This document shows, in pieces, positions 22,882 to 34,488 of a stretch of 64,000 nt of DNA. Each line of letters starts with the position of its first letter. Position 1 is the stretch's first letter. The notes under the pieces are model-generated. The model had not been told where the DNA came from and made no database searches. It saw only the letters and a list, made by a program, of their open reading frames with translations. A program made the position numbers and the translations under genes. Source of the stretch: Chamaecyparis obtusa (lineage: Eukaryota > Streptophyta > Pinopsida > Cupressales > Cupressaceae); the NCBI GenBank assembly GCA_027943335.1, contig BSBK01001302.1:1623501-1687500 (forward strand), read 5' to 3'.

Positions 22882-23667
22882 GTCTTAATATCATAAAAGG
22901 GGCCAAATTAATGTATTAATTTATTGGCATGTTTTCCTAAGTCTAAATCATTAAATTTATTTAATGATTATATTTTTAATGCCTTAAAGAAAGTAATCGC
23001 AGCTTTTCAAGGAATTGTGAATTAGGGTTGGAAAGCCTATTTATGCTTGTTGGGGAAAGAAGAAAGGCATCCATTGTTATTGTTATTGATTATTGCTTCT
23101 TGCTCTGAGCTCTAGACAAGGGTTTTCAGCATTTCACCATTGGAGAAACGTAGTTTTCTTCTGTGTTCACCATTTGATCCAGTGAAATACCTGGTGAATT
23201 TGGTATTGTGGAGAGGGTCTCATCCAGAGATTCTTATTGTATTCAGTAGAGGGTTTTACTCGCAGTTGTGGAAAGATAATATCGGCTAGCAGTTGGGGAT
23301 TGACGAAGACAGATTATATCATATAGAGGTTGAAACGTGGGGACAAAACGTCATCTTTAGCATTTACTACTTAAGCAAATAAATAATTACAGCAGCACAT
23401 GATAGTCTTATTCCAGGTTTTTTATGTAGTTCATAGTTGCCTTTGGTGATATTTTTCTAATAAAAGATTGTTTGGATTTTACTTGTATTTCATTAGAAAA
23501 TAAATAGAAGTTGTAGCAGTATTTCAAATTGTTTTAGAATTTTAGATTATGGTATATTTTCTTTTTGCTCTAAAACTTGTGAAAACCACAAAAAAAATTA
23601 TAAACATTCAAAACAAATATTGAGACAAAACAACTTCAGCAATTAGAGCTTGTGAAGGGTTCTTAGA
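22882..23667 (+). repeat. 3' LTR of chromovirus, right part
   Basis: Continues the LTR after hAT A (duplicated GTCTTAAT at 22882-22889) and matches 5' LTR positions 12226-13010. It ends TTCTTAGA, followed by the target duplication AGCAG. Confidence 0.92.
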
Positions 23668-24200
23668 AGCAGGTTCAGCTAGGAGAGAAAACTGCATTGG
23701 CCAAGTCCAATGTAATTATTGCCTTACTCTCAGGAGTACCTAGGATTCATCCATTTCGCATGGTGGGAGCGATTGAAGGCCAACACGTGACTTGCCATGT
23801 TGACAATGATGCCACTAGATGAGGGATGTAGACAAAGGGATTTCCTAGGCTTAGTGTAATAGTTGTCGATGGCTTCTCTATGACATGCACCGGGGGTTCC
23901 CTCAACTTAGCATACAGATAAGACATTTGACAGATGACTTCTATATTGTAGGTCTTGGTGAGATTGATGCTGTATTTGGCATGCATTGGTTACAATCTCT
24001 TGGTAGGTATGTGCAAGATTTTAAGAGGATGGAGTGGAGTTTATGGCTGATGGTAAGAGGATTGTATCAAAGTCGCTTTCAAATGGTGGTCCTGTAGTAA
24101 TTTCAGCCAATAGGTTGGAGTCTTCCTTCACTCCTAATGATGACAACAACATGATGACTCCTATTGATGGGGAAATAAGTCACCTAAGATTTATTTCTTT
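23668..24200 (+). pseudogene. gag-protease region of gypsy-2, right of chromovirus
   Basis: The host gypsy-2 resumes at AGCAG. Translation pieces give a linker (EKTALAKSNVIIALLSGVPR) and a protease-like region in which the active-site triad appears as D-N-D in a VDNDATR context. Then comes DFYIVGLGEIDAVFGMHWLQ at about 23937-23996, equivalent to the flap/LGMxWL part of retropepsins. Stops and shifts are frequent. The similarity fades after about 24180 and no RT follows, so gypsy-2 is truncated here. Confidence 0.6.
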
Positions 24201-24840
24201 TTAATGTAACATGGGTGACGTGGGAAAGACACTGGACATGTGCTAAGTGGAGTCAAAGAGCATTGAAGCTAAGGCACTTGCTGCCTGAGCAAAACAAAAA
24301 TTGCAAAAAATCAGAGATTTCTGCAAATGTAGGGAGCAAACAAGACAGAAAGGGGAAAAATCTTTTAGATCCATGTTTCTTCCAAGGGAAGAGTGTATGC
24401 AAGTTGAGCAAGTGAAGGAAGATCTCATAGGAACTGTTTTGATGTTTTCACACCATCGCCCCATTGCAAGTGGGTACCCCCTCCTTTTTCTTCCTGTTGG
24501 TAGGTTTAGGTAGTAAAGTAGGTTGGCAACAATTCAGGAGCCTCAAAAAATTGAAATGTTGAAAAAATTGAAAAGGGCAAAAAAAACTGGCCAAGTATGA
24601 GAGGTAGAGGTTAAGATGTTGACTTAAGCTAGTCAATGGCATTGAAAAGAAGAACACGTCTTTGTTTTAAATCACTTGGTTAGATAGGAAGGTTGTTCCA
24701 CCTTGCCAGATAAAAAGGTGGAATTCACTTCCTTTAATGGAAACCTTCAAATATCAAAGTCAATGTATAATTTGGCATCATGAAATTGACTAAGCAAAAT
24801 CACCATAAGGGAAAACAAAGGTCCAAATGTTACTTCTTTA
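24201..24840 (+). other. Non-coding; probable family X junction
   Basis: No gene is seen. GTTTTCACACCATCGCCCCA at 24443-24462 matches the reverse strand of 6855-6885 at all but one position, and a G/T/C-rich stretch follows in both places. This suggests that a second, plus-strand family X copy starts near here. A diverged unit of the downstream 42-bp repeat is already visible at about 24706-24740. Confidence 0.35.
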
Positions 24841-24847
24841 AGTTCGC

Positions 24848-25055
24848 AAAATAAAAAGGTGGAATCCACTTCCTTAAGTGTCAACTTGACAAATAAAAAG
24901 GTGAAATCCACTTCCTTAAGTGGCAACTTGACAGATAAAAAGGTGGAATCCGCTTCCTTAAGTGGCAACTTGACAGATAAAAAGGTGGAATCCACTTCCT
25001 TAAGTGGCAACTTGACAAATAAAAAGGTGGAATCCACCTTCTTAAGTGGCAATGG
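24848..25055. repeat. 42-bp minisatellite, about five units
   Basis: Units read ATAAAAAGGTGGAATCCACT followed by TCCTTAAGTGGCAACTTGAC and two bases (AG or AA). The 42-bp period is a multiple of three, so frames stay open through it on both strands with 14-residue repeats. Each unit holds an inverted repeat, CCACTT...AAGTGG. The open frames at 24859-25101 (plus) and 24747-25052 (minus) are products of this periodicity and are not supported as genes. Confidence 0.9.
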
Positions 25056-25101
25056 AGTGAATTACATTTTTTGGATAATGGGACCAAGAAGTTTGATCTA
25101 A

Positions 25102-25400
25102 GTAGGAGAATTCGAATTAATGAGATGCGAAGCAATATGAAATAAAAACATGAACTCGATCTCATAGAGAATATAAACCAATTGCAAGGCCTTTTAATTC
25201 ACCAAGGAAAAGCCTTATTTCAAGCGTGCAGCCCCATTTTGCATAAGTGTGGGCTTAGATTTGAACTTGCAGCCCCATTAAGTCAAGTGTACAGCCCTAT
25301 ATCTCAAACGTGGGTCCTTTATGGATAGTGTGTGGCCTTGAACCTAGTGGTACCCTTAATTTTTAGAGTCCAAATACATTATCAATAAGCAAGTTTATCC
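25102..25400 (+). other. Start of degenerate repeat array
   Basis: No gene. From about 25180 short phrases such as CAGCCCCATTTTGCATAAGTG, GTGTGGCCTT and GGGCCT repeat with variation, as in the larger array to the right. Confidence 0.4.
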
Positions 25401-26640
25401 ATACTAAAAAAATCAGAGAAAGGAAGCTTTATGACACAAATAAATAGAACTAACTAATCGAAGCCTTCAAAAAATGCTAGAATTTCGACCTTCTGCAAAG
25501 ATGATGCCGACAGAGCCTGAAGATGGTCGCATTTTAAAAATCTAAAAATGACCCAGTTTCGGAAATCCAATTTCCTATCTATGGTAAAAATCTTAGCTTT
25601 CCACGAGGTGTTTTGGTTTTTCGACCAGACCCAAATCCGAAAGTTACATAGTTATTTTTTAGTTAGTTTATTGTTTTTCAAAATAGTTTGTAATAAGGGT
25701 TGTGTCTTTTCACCCTAAAGAGGTGTGAACGCCACTCAAACACATATATATACATAATGTAAAATGTAGAGAGAGGGACACATTCAAATAAATATGTAGA
25801 AGAATAATATTTGTAAGGGAAGATGTAAATATTAAAGCATGACTTTAATATAAATTTCAATAGTTTATTTTAATAATAAATAAAAGGCCCTTTTGTTTTA
25901 TCTCAAGGCAAAGAGATTACAATTAAAATGTGGATTCGTTCTTTGTGATCAATAAATAGATTATTGAATTATTTCAATAGAGTTTTATTGTTGCATTGGA
26001 TATTTCCCTGCATTCTTTGTTCGACAATTAGGATAGTGTGAAATATATATGTGTTTCCTTATCTTTGTCTAATCGGACTTCCAGCCGGAGAAGTTAAATT
26101 CCTTTTGGACTAACGGAGAATTGTATATAAGATTTGTCTTTTGCAGAGCTTAGGAATAATTGATGATATTTTTATAAATATTGTCTCATAAATTTGTACG
26201 TAATAATCCTTGTTGTAGTTGACTCTATCGCCCGGATAAACAAAGGCACTGGTCATTTAAAATCATTGGAATATAATTATTGGAGATATTAATTGAAGTA
26301 AAAAATCTATATACTTCCTTCTTGCAAGAATCTAATCAGTTATTAACAACAAATAGCATACAAAACATTCAATCAATTCAAACATTCAACATTCAACTTT
26401 ATTTTGATCGAGTTCAAGGATTTTGCCGACCGAGGAACTCACTAGCTTAAATTCGCTATAGAAGAGCTTCGAACCAGGTGATTAGGTTTGAAGTAAAGGT
26501 TCACTCGCTTAGGTCTAGCGAAGCCTAAAGTGTAGGGGAACTGGATTATTCCCATTCGTTGGCCAAGACTGATTGAAGCAATCCCACAGGAGAATTGGAA
26601 AAACTCTTGGATTTCCAATTTGCGGTTTTGGGAACCAACA
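25401..26640 (+). other. AT-rich segment breaking the degenerate array (possible LTR)
   Basis: The array character stops near 25400 and resumes near 26645. Between them the sequence resembles an LTR in style. It has a TATATATA stretch near 25745, an AATAAATAGATTATTG region near 25950 that could be a polyadenylation zone, and ends GGAACCAACA near 26640. No coding frame, PBS or target duplication was confirmed. Confidence 0.3.
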
Positions 26641-27520
26641 AAACCTTAAACGCGTGAGCTAAATCCAGTTCAAGGGGCCTAAATCTGTAACATATGGCTC
26701 CAAACCCAAACATCGAGCTCTAAAGTTTAGTGTGTGGGCCTATAATGGATAGCATGTGGCCTTGGACCCAATCAGCATGGCCCTCATATCAAACACGTGG
26801 TTCCATATTAACAACCAATGGCCTCAAATTCATTAAATCTGGGCCTTAATGTGAGCATAACTCCAATAAGACAGCCTTAATTCAAATGTATGGACCTATA
26901 ATGCTTGACGTTTAGGCTAATTCCAAAGGTAAACTGCTAAATTCAAATGCCTACCCCCAAATCTGGGCGTGTATGCAATAGGCCAGGCCTTAAATCAAGT
27001 GTGTGGACCTAATCAGCATGGCCTGGCCTCAAATCAAAATTTGTAGGCTTATAAAATAAAAAGTGTGGACCTTAAATCATGTGTGGAGGCCATAAATCTG
27101 GACGCAAGGCATTATGATCAAACCTATAGGTCCTCAATGTCTAGTGTGTGGCCTTAAAATCAATGGCAAGGCCCCAAACCTGAATCATGTGACCTTAAAT
27201 GATGGCGTATGGCTCTAAAATTCCCACGTGTGGGCCTTGATTCCATAAGATAAGACCCAAATCTGGGCATGAATTTAATGAAATGAGGCCCTATAATGTC
27301 AAACGTATGGTATTGATACCAATCAGCAGGCCTACATTGGGGTGTAAATTTAATAAATCAGGTCAAATTCCAAATGCACGACCTCATATCTAATTACCTA
27401 GGCCCTTGTTCCCACCGTATGACCATGAGGATGGCTCTAAACATAAAGAATGAAGGCCTAAACTCTAACGTATGAGGCCTTAAACTCAAGTGTAGAAGCC
27501 TCAAATTTAATAGATGCCTG
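26641..27520 (+). repeat. Degenerate ~25-30 bp repeat array
   Basis: Variants of the phrase GGCCTTAAATCAAGTGTGTGG recur tens of times with heavy divergence (for example near 26700, 26995, 27060 and 27140). Period is irregular, about 25-30 bp. The style matches the family X leader at 6170-6660 on the other strand. No coding potential. Confidence 0.5.
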
Positions 27521-28103
27521 CCCCAAATAATTCAATCCAAGAAAAGTAATGCTATAATTTGAAATTTTGAGCAAGCTTCATGGATTAAAGTAAATGAGAG
27601 AGGGATGCTATTGTTTGAACGATATTGAATTTTGCAAGGAGATATTAAACCCTAATTGTTGGAATTCAATTTTATGAAGCGAATTCGGCCTAGGAAAAGG
27701 CTGTCTTATGGACTCAAATTGCCATATAAGAGTAAACAAGGCACCTTGTTTCAAAAGCACAAAAGCTCTCAAATTTAATTCGAAACAAAAAGCAGAGTGC
27801 AGATCGAATTCATAAAATGCAGGCCCAAATTTGAAAGGTAAGATCCACTTGGACAAGGTGAAGATTGAAGAACAACTTATAGGCTAAGATCAGAGAATGA
27901 GAATTCAAATCAAACATATGGGATAGCATTGGAAGAAAAGAACAAATTCAGCATGCCAAGCTGGCCAATCTTGAAGATAATCATCAGCAAGCATCAAGTA
28001 AAGGCATCTTTGAGGTAGAACTCGGTAAAAATCAGACCTTTTGGAGGCTGTGAGTTATCATTTTTGGGTATGAAGGCAAGCTGATAGGAGATGAATTACA
28101 TTA
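27521..28103. other. Unassigned spacer before LINE A tail
   Basis: No supported gene. A minus-strand open frame at 27608-27856 shows no domain. The stretch may be more of the family X leader. Confidence 0.3.
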
Positions 28104-28174
28104 GAATGAATGAATGAATGAAATGTTTTTAATGACGTCCATGAGACCACCAGTCTAAGGGACCAAAAAGCGAG

Positions 28175-28900
28175 TTAGGCATCCTGCTGTGATTTCTCCA
28201 AGCTGTTCCTTTTGTTGTGGATCCGGATTAGGGAGCTTGCTGTTTTGTGTAATCTTGCCTTTTCGAAAAGTTCCTTCATGCTGCTCACCTGCAGGCACTC
28301 CCTATACTTGTTGCGAATATCCTCGTATGCCCCACATTCCTTAATAAAATGCCATTCTATTTCCACCACTCCCTTGCTGCAAAAAGCACAAATTCTCTCT
28401 TCCCACCTCTCTTTAGGGACCATCCATCTACCAGTTTCACATCGTAAATGGTGGGAGCTAGTCCTTAACTGAGCAATTAGAATCTTGGCCTTCCCTTTAA
28501 TTATGGACCCTAAATATGCTTTATCCCCATGATCCCATGTGTGATTAAATTCTTTAACATAGTAGGCCTTTTTTCTTCCTATCAGCTTCGTCCACATGGT
28601 AGCTCTAAATTTTTCTAACACCCATTTCTTTTTTTCCAGATTGGTGTTTGGGCACTCCTGGAGGGTGATGTTCCATTTGCTTAACCATATGTTGTTTTGT
28701 TTCTTCCACGTTATTTTCCTACGTGCTAACTCCTCTTCAACCACCAGTTTAGGCCAGAAATGCTTATCCATACTCCCACTTTTTTCAAATAACCTAACAG
28801 TCGGATAATTGCGGAGGCCTCGATTGGGAACATACCCGCCTCTGCTAAAAGGATCTCGTAAGGGACCGTTCCTTGACCTTGAAGTTAATAGTAATGAGAT
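28175..28900 (-). pseudogene. LINE A ORF2, C-terminal zinc-like domain
   Basis: The open block 28771-28175 (198 codons) has the L1-type C terminus: LIAQLRTSSHHLRCETGRW, then ICAFCSKGVVEIEWHFIKEC with CX2C...HX4C spacing, then YEDIRNKYRE. In this family the C-terminal Cys/His segment helps bind element RNA. Upstream, between 28900 and 29190, decayed fragments such as KYLGI and VILYGCEVWG are readable across stops and shifts and link this block to the RT. Confidence 0.8.
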
Positions 28901-29189
28901 GCTTCTGGATTCTTTCTATTTGTCTTGATTTATGATTTGATATGCTGCTCCCCCAAACCTCGCATCCGTAAAGAATAACCGGGACCACTAAAAGACCAAA
29001 GAGGGTCTTCCTAGTTTTCTAGTCCCAAAGTTCCGCTTTCTTGCATCTATTTTGAAGAAGGTAGGAGGCCTTCCATCCCCCCTGGATTCGTTTTGACCTG
29101 TATGTCTCCCAACTTAGTCTAGAATGGAAATCAATTCCGAGATATTTGTACTCCACCATTGCTAACGGGCTGCCCTTGAATATGAAAGT

Positions 29190-30536
29190 GTGTTGCTATT
29201 TTTTCTTTTTCAAGGAGAAGATCACGACTTTAGTTTTAGCAATATTGACTTCCATCCCAACCTTTGAACAAAAGGATTCAAGATTTTTCAAATGCTCTCT
29301 CAAATCTTGCGCACTCTTTGCAATTAGTATAAGGTCATCAGCATAGAGGAGTAACTTTATCACATAACATGACAATTGCACACCTCCCCCATTGGCTTTG
29401 TTTAGCCACTCTTCCAATTTATCGATGTATAGGCCAAAGAGAGTAGGCGACAAAGGGCACCCTTGTTTAACCCCAATGTCACTCCCAAAACATTCTAACA
29501 TGCCCTCTTTAGTTCTGATTTTTGCTTGAACCCATTCGTACAATTTATGAACATCAGCCCTGTATTCTTCTGGGACCTCCAATTCTTCCATTCTGTGCCA
29601 TAGTTTATCCCTAGGAACAGTGTCAAAAGCCTTCTTAAAATCCACAAAACAGCAAAAAGCCTCTTCCCCTTACTTTTCCCCCACACTCTCAATGAGGTGT
29701 TTTAGTGTGATGCAATGATCAATGGTGGAATGTTTTGGTTTGAACCCAACTTGACCTTTTGCTCTTTTCTTCTCTTTTTCTGCCCAATTGCTGATTCTAC
29801 GCTCTAACATACTCCCAAAGAGTTTCCCAACAGAGGGTTCACCATTATGGTCGGTAATTGGAGGGATTGTTGATGTCCCCACCCTTGTGAAGGGGGATAA
29901 CCACACTAGTAGTCCAATCAATAGGAAAGCAGCCCTGTGTGACCTTGTTGAAAATATTCTTGATGTGTGGAGCTAAGAGTTCAACCTCCCACTTTAAAAA
30001 TTCCACTTGCAGCCCATCAATATCTTGGGCTTTTCCACTTGCGAGCCTCTTGATACTTATTTTAATGTCCTCAATAGAAAATAACTCTGTGTTATTGTTA
30101 GGTATAACAGGTGGAGTCTCTTCATTTGGTCTCTCATATAATAGCTTTGCATAATCTAACCATTGAGTGTCTGTAATGTTGTTTTCCACTTGTTTTCTAG
30201 CATGTTTTAACTCTTTCCAAAACCCTTAGGATTGTGTTTCCCTAACAAGATTATCTCTTTCCTTCGAGTGATCACATAACTGTCCTTTTTTAATTTTATT
30301 AATTGCTTGTATGCCTTTGCCTTTATGTTTTCTTTGCTTTCGTTTCTCTCTTTAAGACATCTCTTTTTTGCCTTGCATTCTTCGTCATACCATGGGTTAG
30401 TTGGAAAGGTGTTTGAGTTGCCCCTTGGTTTTGACCTCTTACATCCCTTTAAGGCATCCTATACTAAGGGGACCACCTTGTTGCTGTTTAACTGCTCATT
30501 CTCTTCCTTGTTGTCCCTGGAATTATTATTGTACCC
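29190..30536 (-). pseudogene. LINE A ORF2, reverse transcriptase part
   Basis: Blocks 30189-29845, 29921-29670 and 29645-29196 give the RT in order. They show a pre-RT segment (PWYDEECKAKKR, near 30390), IKRLASGKAQDIDGLQVEFL, the fingers/palm motif KPKHSTIDHCITL, then DFKKAFDTVPRDKLWHRMEE, GVKQGCPLSPTLFGLYIDKL and the catalytic LLLYADDLILIAKS (about 29340). YADD is the active site for target-primed reverse transcription. Two frameshifts and several stops interrupt it. At its upstream end the frame is cut by hAT C at TTGTACCC(A). Confidence 0.88.
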
Positions 30537-33500
30537 ATAGTTCAAAGTATCGCCGACTTATCACGATAAGTTTTGCCAGGCGACAAAACTTGTATAGTTA
30601 TCGCTTGGCAAATTTATCACAGATAAGTTGCTCTTATTGGCGATAAGTAGACAAGTTATCGCGACTTATTGCGCCCGCGGCTGGATAAAGGGTAGACGCC
30701 AGTAAAAAGGGCCAGTATGTTATTTTTTCGACTGGCAGTGATATTTTTGGAGAGAAAATATACTAAGAAGGGTTTTGGAGGAGAAACATCAGCATTTGAG
30801 GCATTTTGGATCGATTTGGAGTGGATTCGAAGCGGATTTGAAGGGATTTTGCAAGAAAACTCAAAATCACAAGTTTTCAAAATTCTTTCCCTTTTGTTTT
30901 AAAATCATTTTTTCTTGTATTAAATGCATTCAAGTTTATACAAACTATGTAATATCATTTCCAATCTACTCTAACTTGTTTTAGAACGTAATGAATAAGA
31001 TCTAACACCATTTTTTAGCAATTTTTGCAAATTTTTCATAGTTTTCTCAAAAACTTCATATTTTCTCAAAAATTTCATAACCTTTCAAGTTTTTTGGTTT
31101 TTTCGTTCAAGTTTCAGCTATGTTTAAACTAATTTAAAGTTTTAAACTAACTTAGTTTGTTTCTAAATTTCTTTGTTAAATTTCTAAATTTGTGCTCTCA
31201 TTTTGTATGTGACGTGCAGTTTGATTTTGCATCAAAATGGCAAATAGGGATTCCTCTACAATTGGGTCATCTGCAGGGTCTGCCAGTGCCCCAGTAGACG
31301 CATGTTCATCGGGATATGTAGGAATGTGCCCTAAAGGGGCTAGAGACAAGGCATGGGCATATTCTTTTGAAGGACCCGAATATAATACCGTGATATGCAT
31401 AAAATGTGAAAAACTAGTGAGTGGAGGCATATCTCGTTTGAAATACCACCTTGCAGGGATCACAAAGCATGACACAAGGGTTTGTGAAGCCACCACCCCA
31501 TAAATAATGAGAGAGATGAATGCCTTGCTCGCTGCTGGAGAAGAGAAAAAGTTGCAAAGGGAAAGGGCAAACTTGGCCATGAGGGCAGCCATTTCTGATT
31601 CGCAAGGTATCTCACACTGTCTCATTTTTAAGAATCATTTATAATTTTATTATTTTATAATCATAATGAAATAATGTGGGTGGTGATTTGTGACCAGGTA
31701 TCCCATCCACCCTTGAAGAAGATGAAGCAGCACTTGAGAGCATAGTGGGCTCTCATCGTGGCTCACAACTCCGCAAATCTACCTTGTCCTTGCCTTCCAC
31801 TTCCGCTGGTTCTAGTAGACCAGCACCACGCTCATCTTCTATAGACAATTTTTTTGTGCTCAGAAACGCACTTGGAGCACAACCATCACTAGAGGGTAGT
31901 GGGTGGAACAACGATGTGCATCGGCAAGTTGACATTCAATGTGCTGATTTTTGGTTTTTTAACAATATCCCCTTCAATGTTGCAGCAAGTCCCTATTGGC
32001 TGAATTTTGTGACAGGAATCACTGTAGCGGGAAAGGGCTACAAGGCACCTACTCCTGCAAACTTGAGTGAGAGGTTAGTTCACTTTTACGGTTTTACAAT
32101 TTACTTATTTTTGCTGAATGCAATTTTTTTAAACAAAGTTGTGTACTTAAATGTTATTTTTATTTTGTTCTTGTAGATTGCTCAAAGATGCTGTTACTAG
32201 GGCCAATGAAGTGATGGAAGACCAAAAATTACATTGGAAACAATTTGGCTGCTCTATACTTTCAGATGGATGGACGGATGGAAGAAACCGTATCATCATC
32301 AATTTTTTAGTTTCTTGCAAGGATCAAGTGGTCTTTCTGAAATCCTTGGATGCCTCAGACAAGATAAAGACAGCTGAAACTTTGGCTCTAATGTTAGAGC
32401 AAGTTGTGATGGAGGTGGGGGTTGCTAATGTGGTGCAAATAATAACCGACAATGCAGCGGCATATGTGGCAGCGGGCAGGATCCTCCAAGATAAGTATAG
32501 CACACTTTTTTGGTCTCCTTGTGCAGTACACGTCCTTGACCTTCTTTTGGAGGACATAGGAAAATTGGATTGGGTGAAATTGGTTGTAGAGGATGCAAGA
32601 AAGATAACAAAATATATCTACAATCACCCTTGGCTTCTCGCTTTGATAAGAAAATTCACCGATGGGAAGGAGTTGGTTAAACTTGTAGCTACAAGGTTTG
32701 CAACGATTTTCTTAACGTTGCAAAGTTTTCTTAGTTCTTTGAATCCTTTGAAGCAATTGTTTGTGAGTCAACCATGGTTAGACTCAAATTATTCAAAGAG
32801 GTTGATGGTCAAAGTGTTGCATACATTGTCTTTGACAACCACTTTTTTGAAGATTCTACAAAAATTTTGAAGGTATCTTTGAAACTTCAAAAGTTGAATA
32901 TTTAGTTTTTTTGTATTCAAGAATCAAGTCTTTCATTATTAATTTGGAACTCTAGTCTATAATTAATGATAATTTTTTTCTACTTTTCAATTGTAGGTGA
33001 TAGAGCCCTTGGTTAAAGTTCTCCGCTTGGTAGATGGGGATCAAACCCCAATGGGGTATCTTTATGAGGCCATGGATAGGGCCAGAGAGGCTATAAAAAA
33101 TATCTACAAGGGGAACAACCTAAAATTTGACCCCATATGGAAAATTATTGATAGGAGGTGGAACAATCAGCTCCACCAACCCATTCATGCAGCGGGGTAC
33201 TTCCTCAACCCTTCTTTTCACTTCTCTCCATCCTACGGGGATCCCAATGGAGAGGTCATGGAGGGCTTCATTGAATGCATGTAAAGGATGGTACCTGAGG
33301 TTGAGGTGAGAGACCTCATTGTGGCCGAGATGGAAGTGTATCAGAATGCAATGTGCAAGCTATTCTCCTAAGACTGTGCAAGAAGAGGAAGAAAGACTCA
33401 AACCCCAGGTACAATATTTGGATTTTTGTTGTCTTTCACATGCATGATAAGTAGATAAAAACTAAGTTACTAAAATATTTTTTCACCTTGCTTTCTAACT

Positions 33501-34488
33501 CTTTAATATTTATCTTGCAGATGCTTGGTGGCGAAATTGGGGTGGGAATGTCCTAAATCTGCAAAATCTTGCCGTGCGCATCTTATGTCAGCCATGTAGC
33601 TCATCAAGTTGTGAGCGTAATTGGAGCTTATTTGAGGCCATTCACATGAAAAAGAGGAACAAGTTAGCACAAAAACACCTCAATGACCTTGTTTATGTGC
33701 AATATAACCTTAAGTTGTGCATAAGAAAGTTAGAGTTACCAGCAGCAGGGCCACTTGATTTGGATGACATAGATCTGTACTGTGATTGGACATCACAGGA
33801 GCAGCCTCCATTGGTCACAGACGATGACATCTATGATTTGGAGAGGCAAGCTATGGAGGAGGGTGGAGTCGCAACAGGATTGGATGACATTCAGGAGGAT
33901 GATCATGAGAGCAGTGAGAGTGAGGAGGATACAAATGATGAGGAGTCATTGCCAGTGTCAGCACCATCTACATCTAGGGTGGAGATCCAGTCACAGCCGG
34001 TTGTGCAGAGGGAGGTGTCACAGCCACAGCGGACTACTAGGGCTAGACCCTCTCCCACTTCCGTAGTTTTTACTAGAGCTACTGGGAAGAGGAAGAGGAA
34101 AATGTAGATTAGTTTGATATTGTACTTGGCATATGTATTTGCTTATAGTTTTACAAAGACAATTTGTTGTTTTTAGTTTTCTTTAGAGTTCAGACTATCA
34201 GACTATGGCTACTTGCCATCAGCATTCCACATAAGGATGCAATTTTGATACGTATTTGCATTTATATATATCTAGATCAGCTTGTTTGGTTTGTTTACTC
34301 ATTTACTAACTCATTAGATGAATCTCCTTATTGGATTTTGCAAAAAAAATGCATTTCTAATTAAATTTAAGCCATTTTTTAAGTTCTCGATAAGTTCGTC
34401 GATAAGTTCCCGACTTGTCTCCGATATATCCTGATATTTTTTTTTGCCCTCGGCGATAAGTTGCCGTTAACAATATTTTGAACTATTG
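30537..34488 (+). mobile_element. hAT transposon copy C (different family), in LINE A ORF2
   Basis: The element is flanked by TTGTACCC(A) (30529-30537 and 34489-34497), an 8-9 bp duplication that restores LINE sequence when the insert is skipped. Ends read (C)ATAGTTCAAAG at the left and, on the reverse strand at the right, CAATAGTTCAAAAT. Both subterminal regions carry many CGATAAGT/ACTTATCG words. The transposase is on the plus strand. The exact first base is ambiguous by one position because the duplication can slide. Confidence 0.88.
31237..34107 (+). pseudogene. hAT transposase, copy C (decayed)
   Basis: Approximate exons are 31237-31606, 31698-32073, 32177-32873, 32997-33408 and 33521-34107, bounded by GT/AG. 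Domains are a BED zinc finger (CIKCEKLVSGGISRLKYHLAG..H), the catalytic core with both Asp motifs intact (SILSDGWTDGRNR, QIITDNAAAYVAAG), the FWSPCAVHVLDLLLEDIGK block and the dimerisation domain with the catalytic Glu (SSSCERNWSLFEAIHMKKRN). An acidic tail and a basic end KRKRKM follow. It is disabled by TAA at 31501-31503, a one-base shift near 32795, and TAA at 33282 and 33369. It is homologous to copies A and B but clearly a separate family. Confidence 0.88.

Larger units (their letters stand above)
11800..23667 (+). mobile_element. Complete Ty3/gypsy chromovirus, nested in gypsy-2
   Basis: Both LTRs start TGTGATRTCCCC and end TTCTTA(T/G)A. AGCAG flanks the element on both sides as a 5-bp target duplication. 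Order inside: PBS, gag, protease, RT, RNase H, integrase, chromodomain, 3' LTR. The chromodomain places it in the chromovirus lineage, which targets chromatin. The 5' LTR (11800-13010) is 1211 bp. The 3' LTR is also 1211 bp once hAT A and its 8-bp duplication are removed. All coding parts carry stops or shifts, mostly C-to-T or G-to-A. In the first ~115 aligned bases the two LTRs differ at seven sites by eye, all transitions, so the insertion is not recent. Confidence 0.92.
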
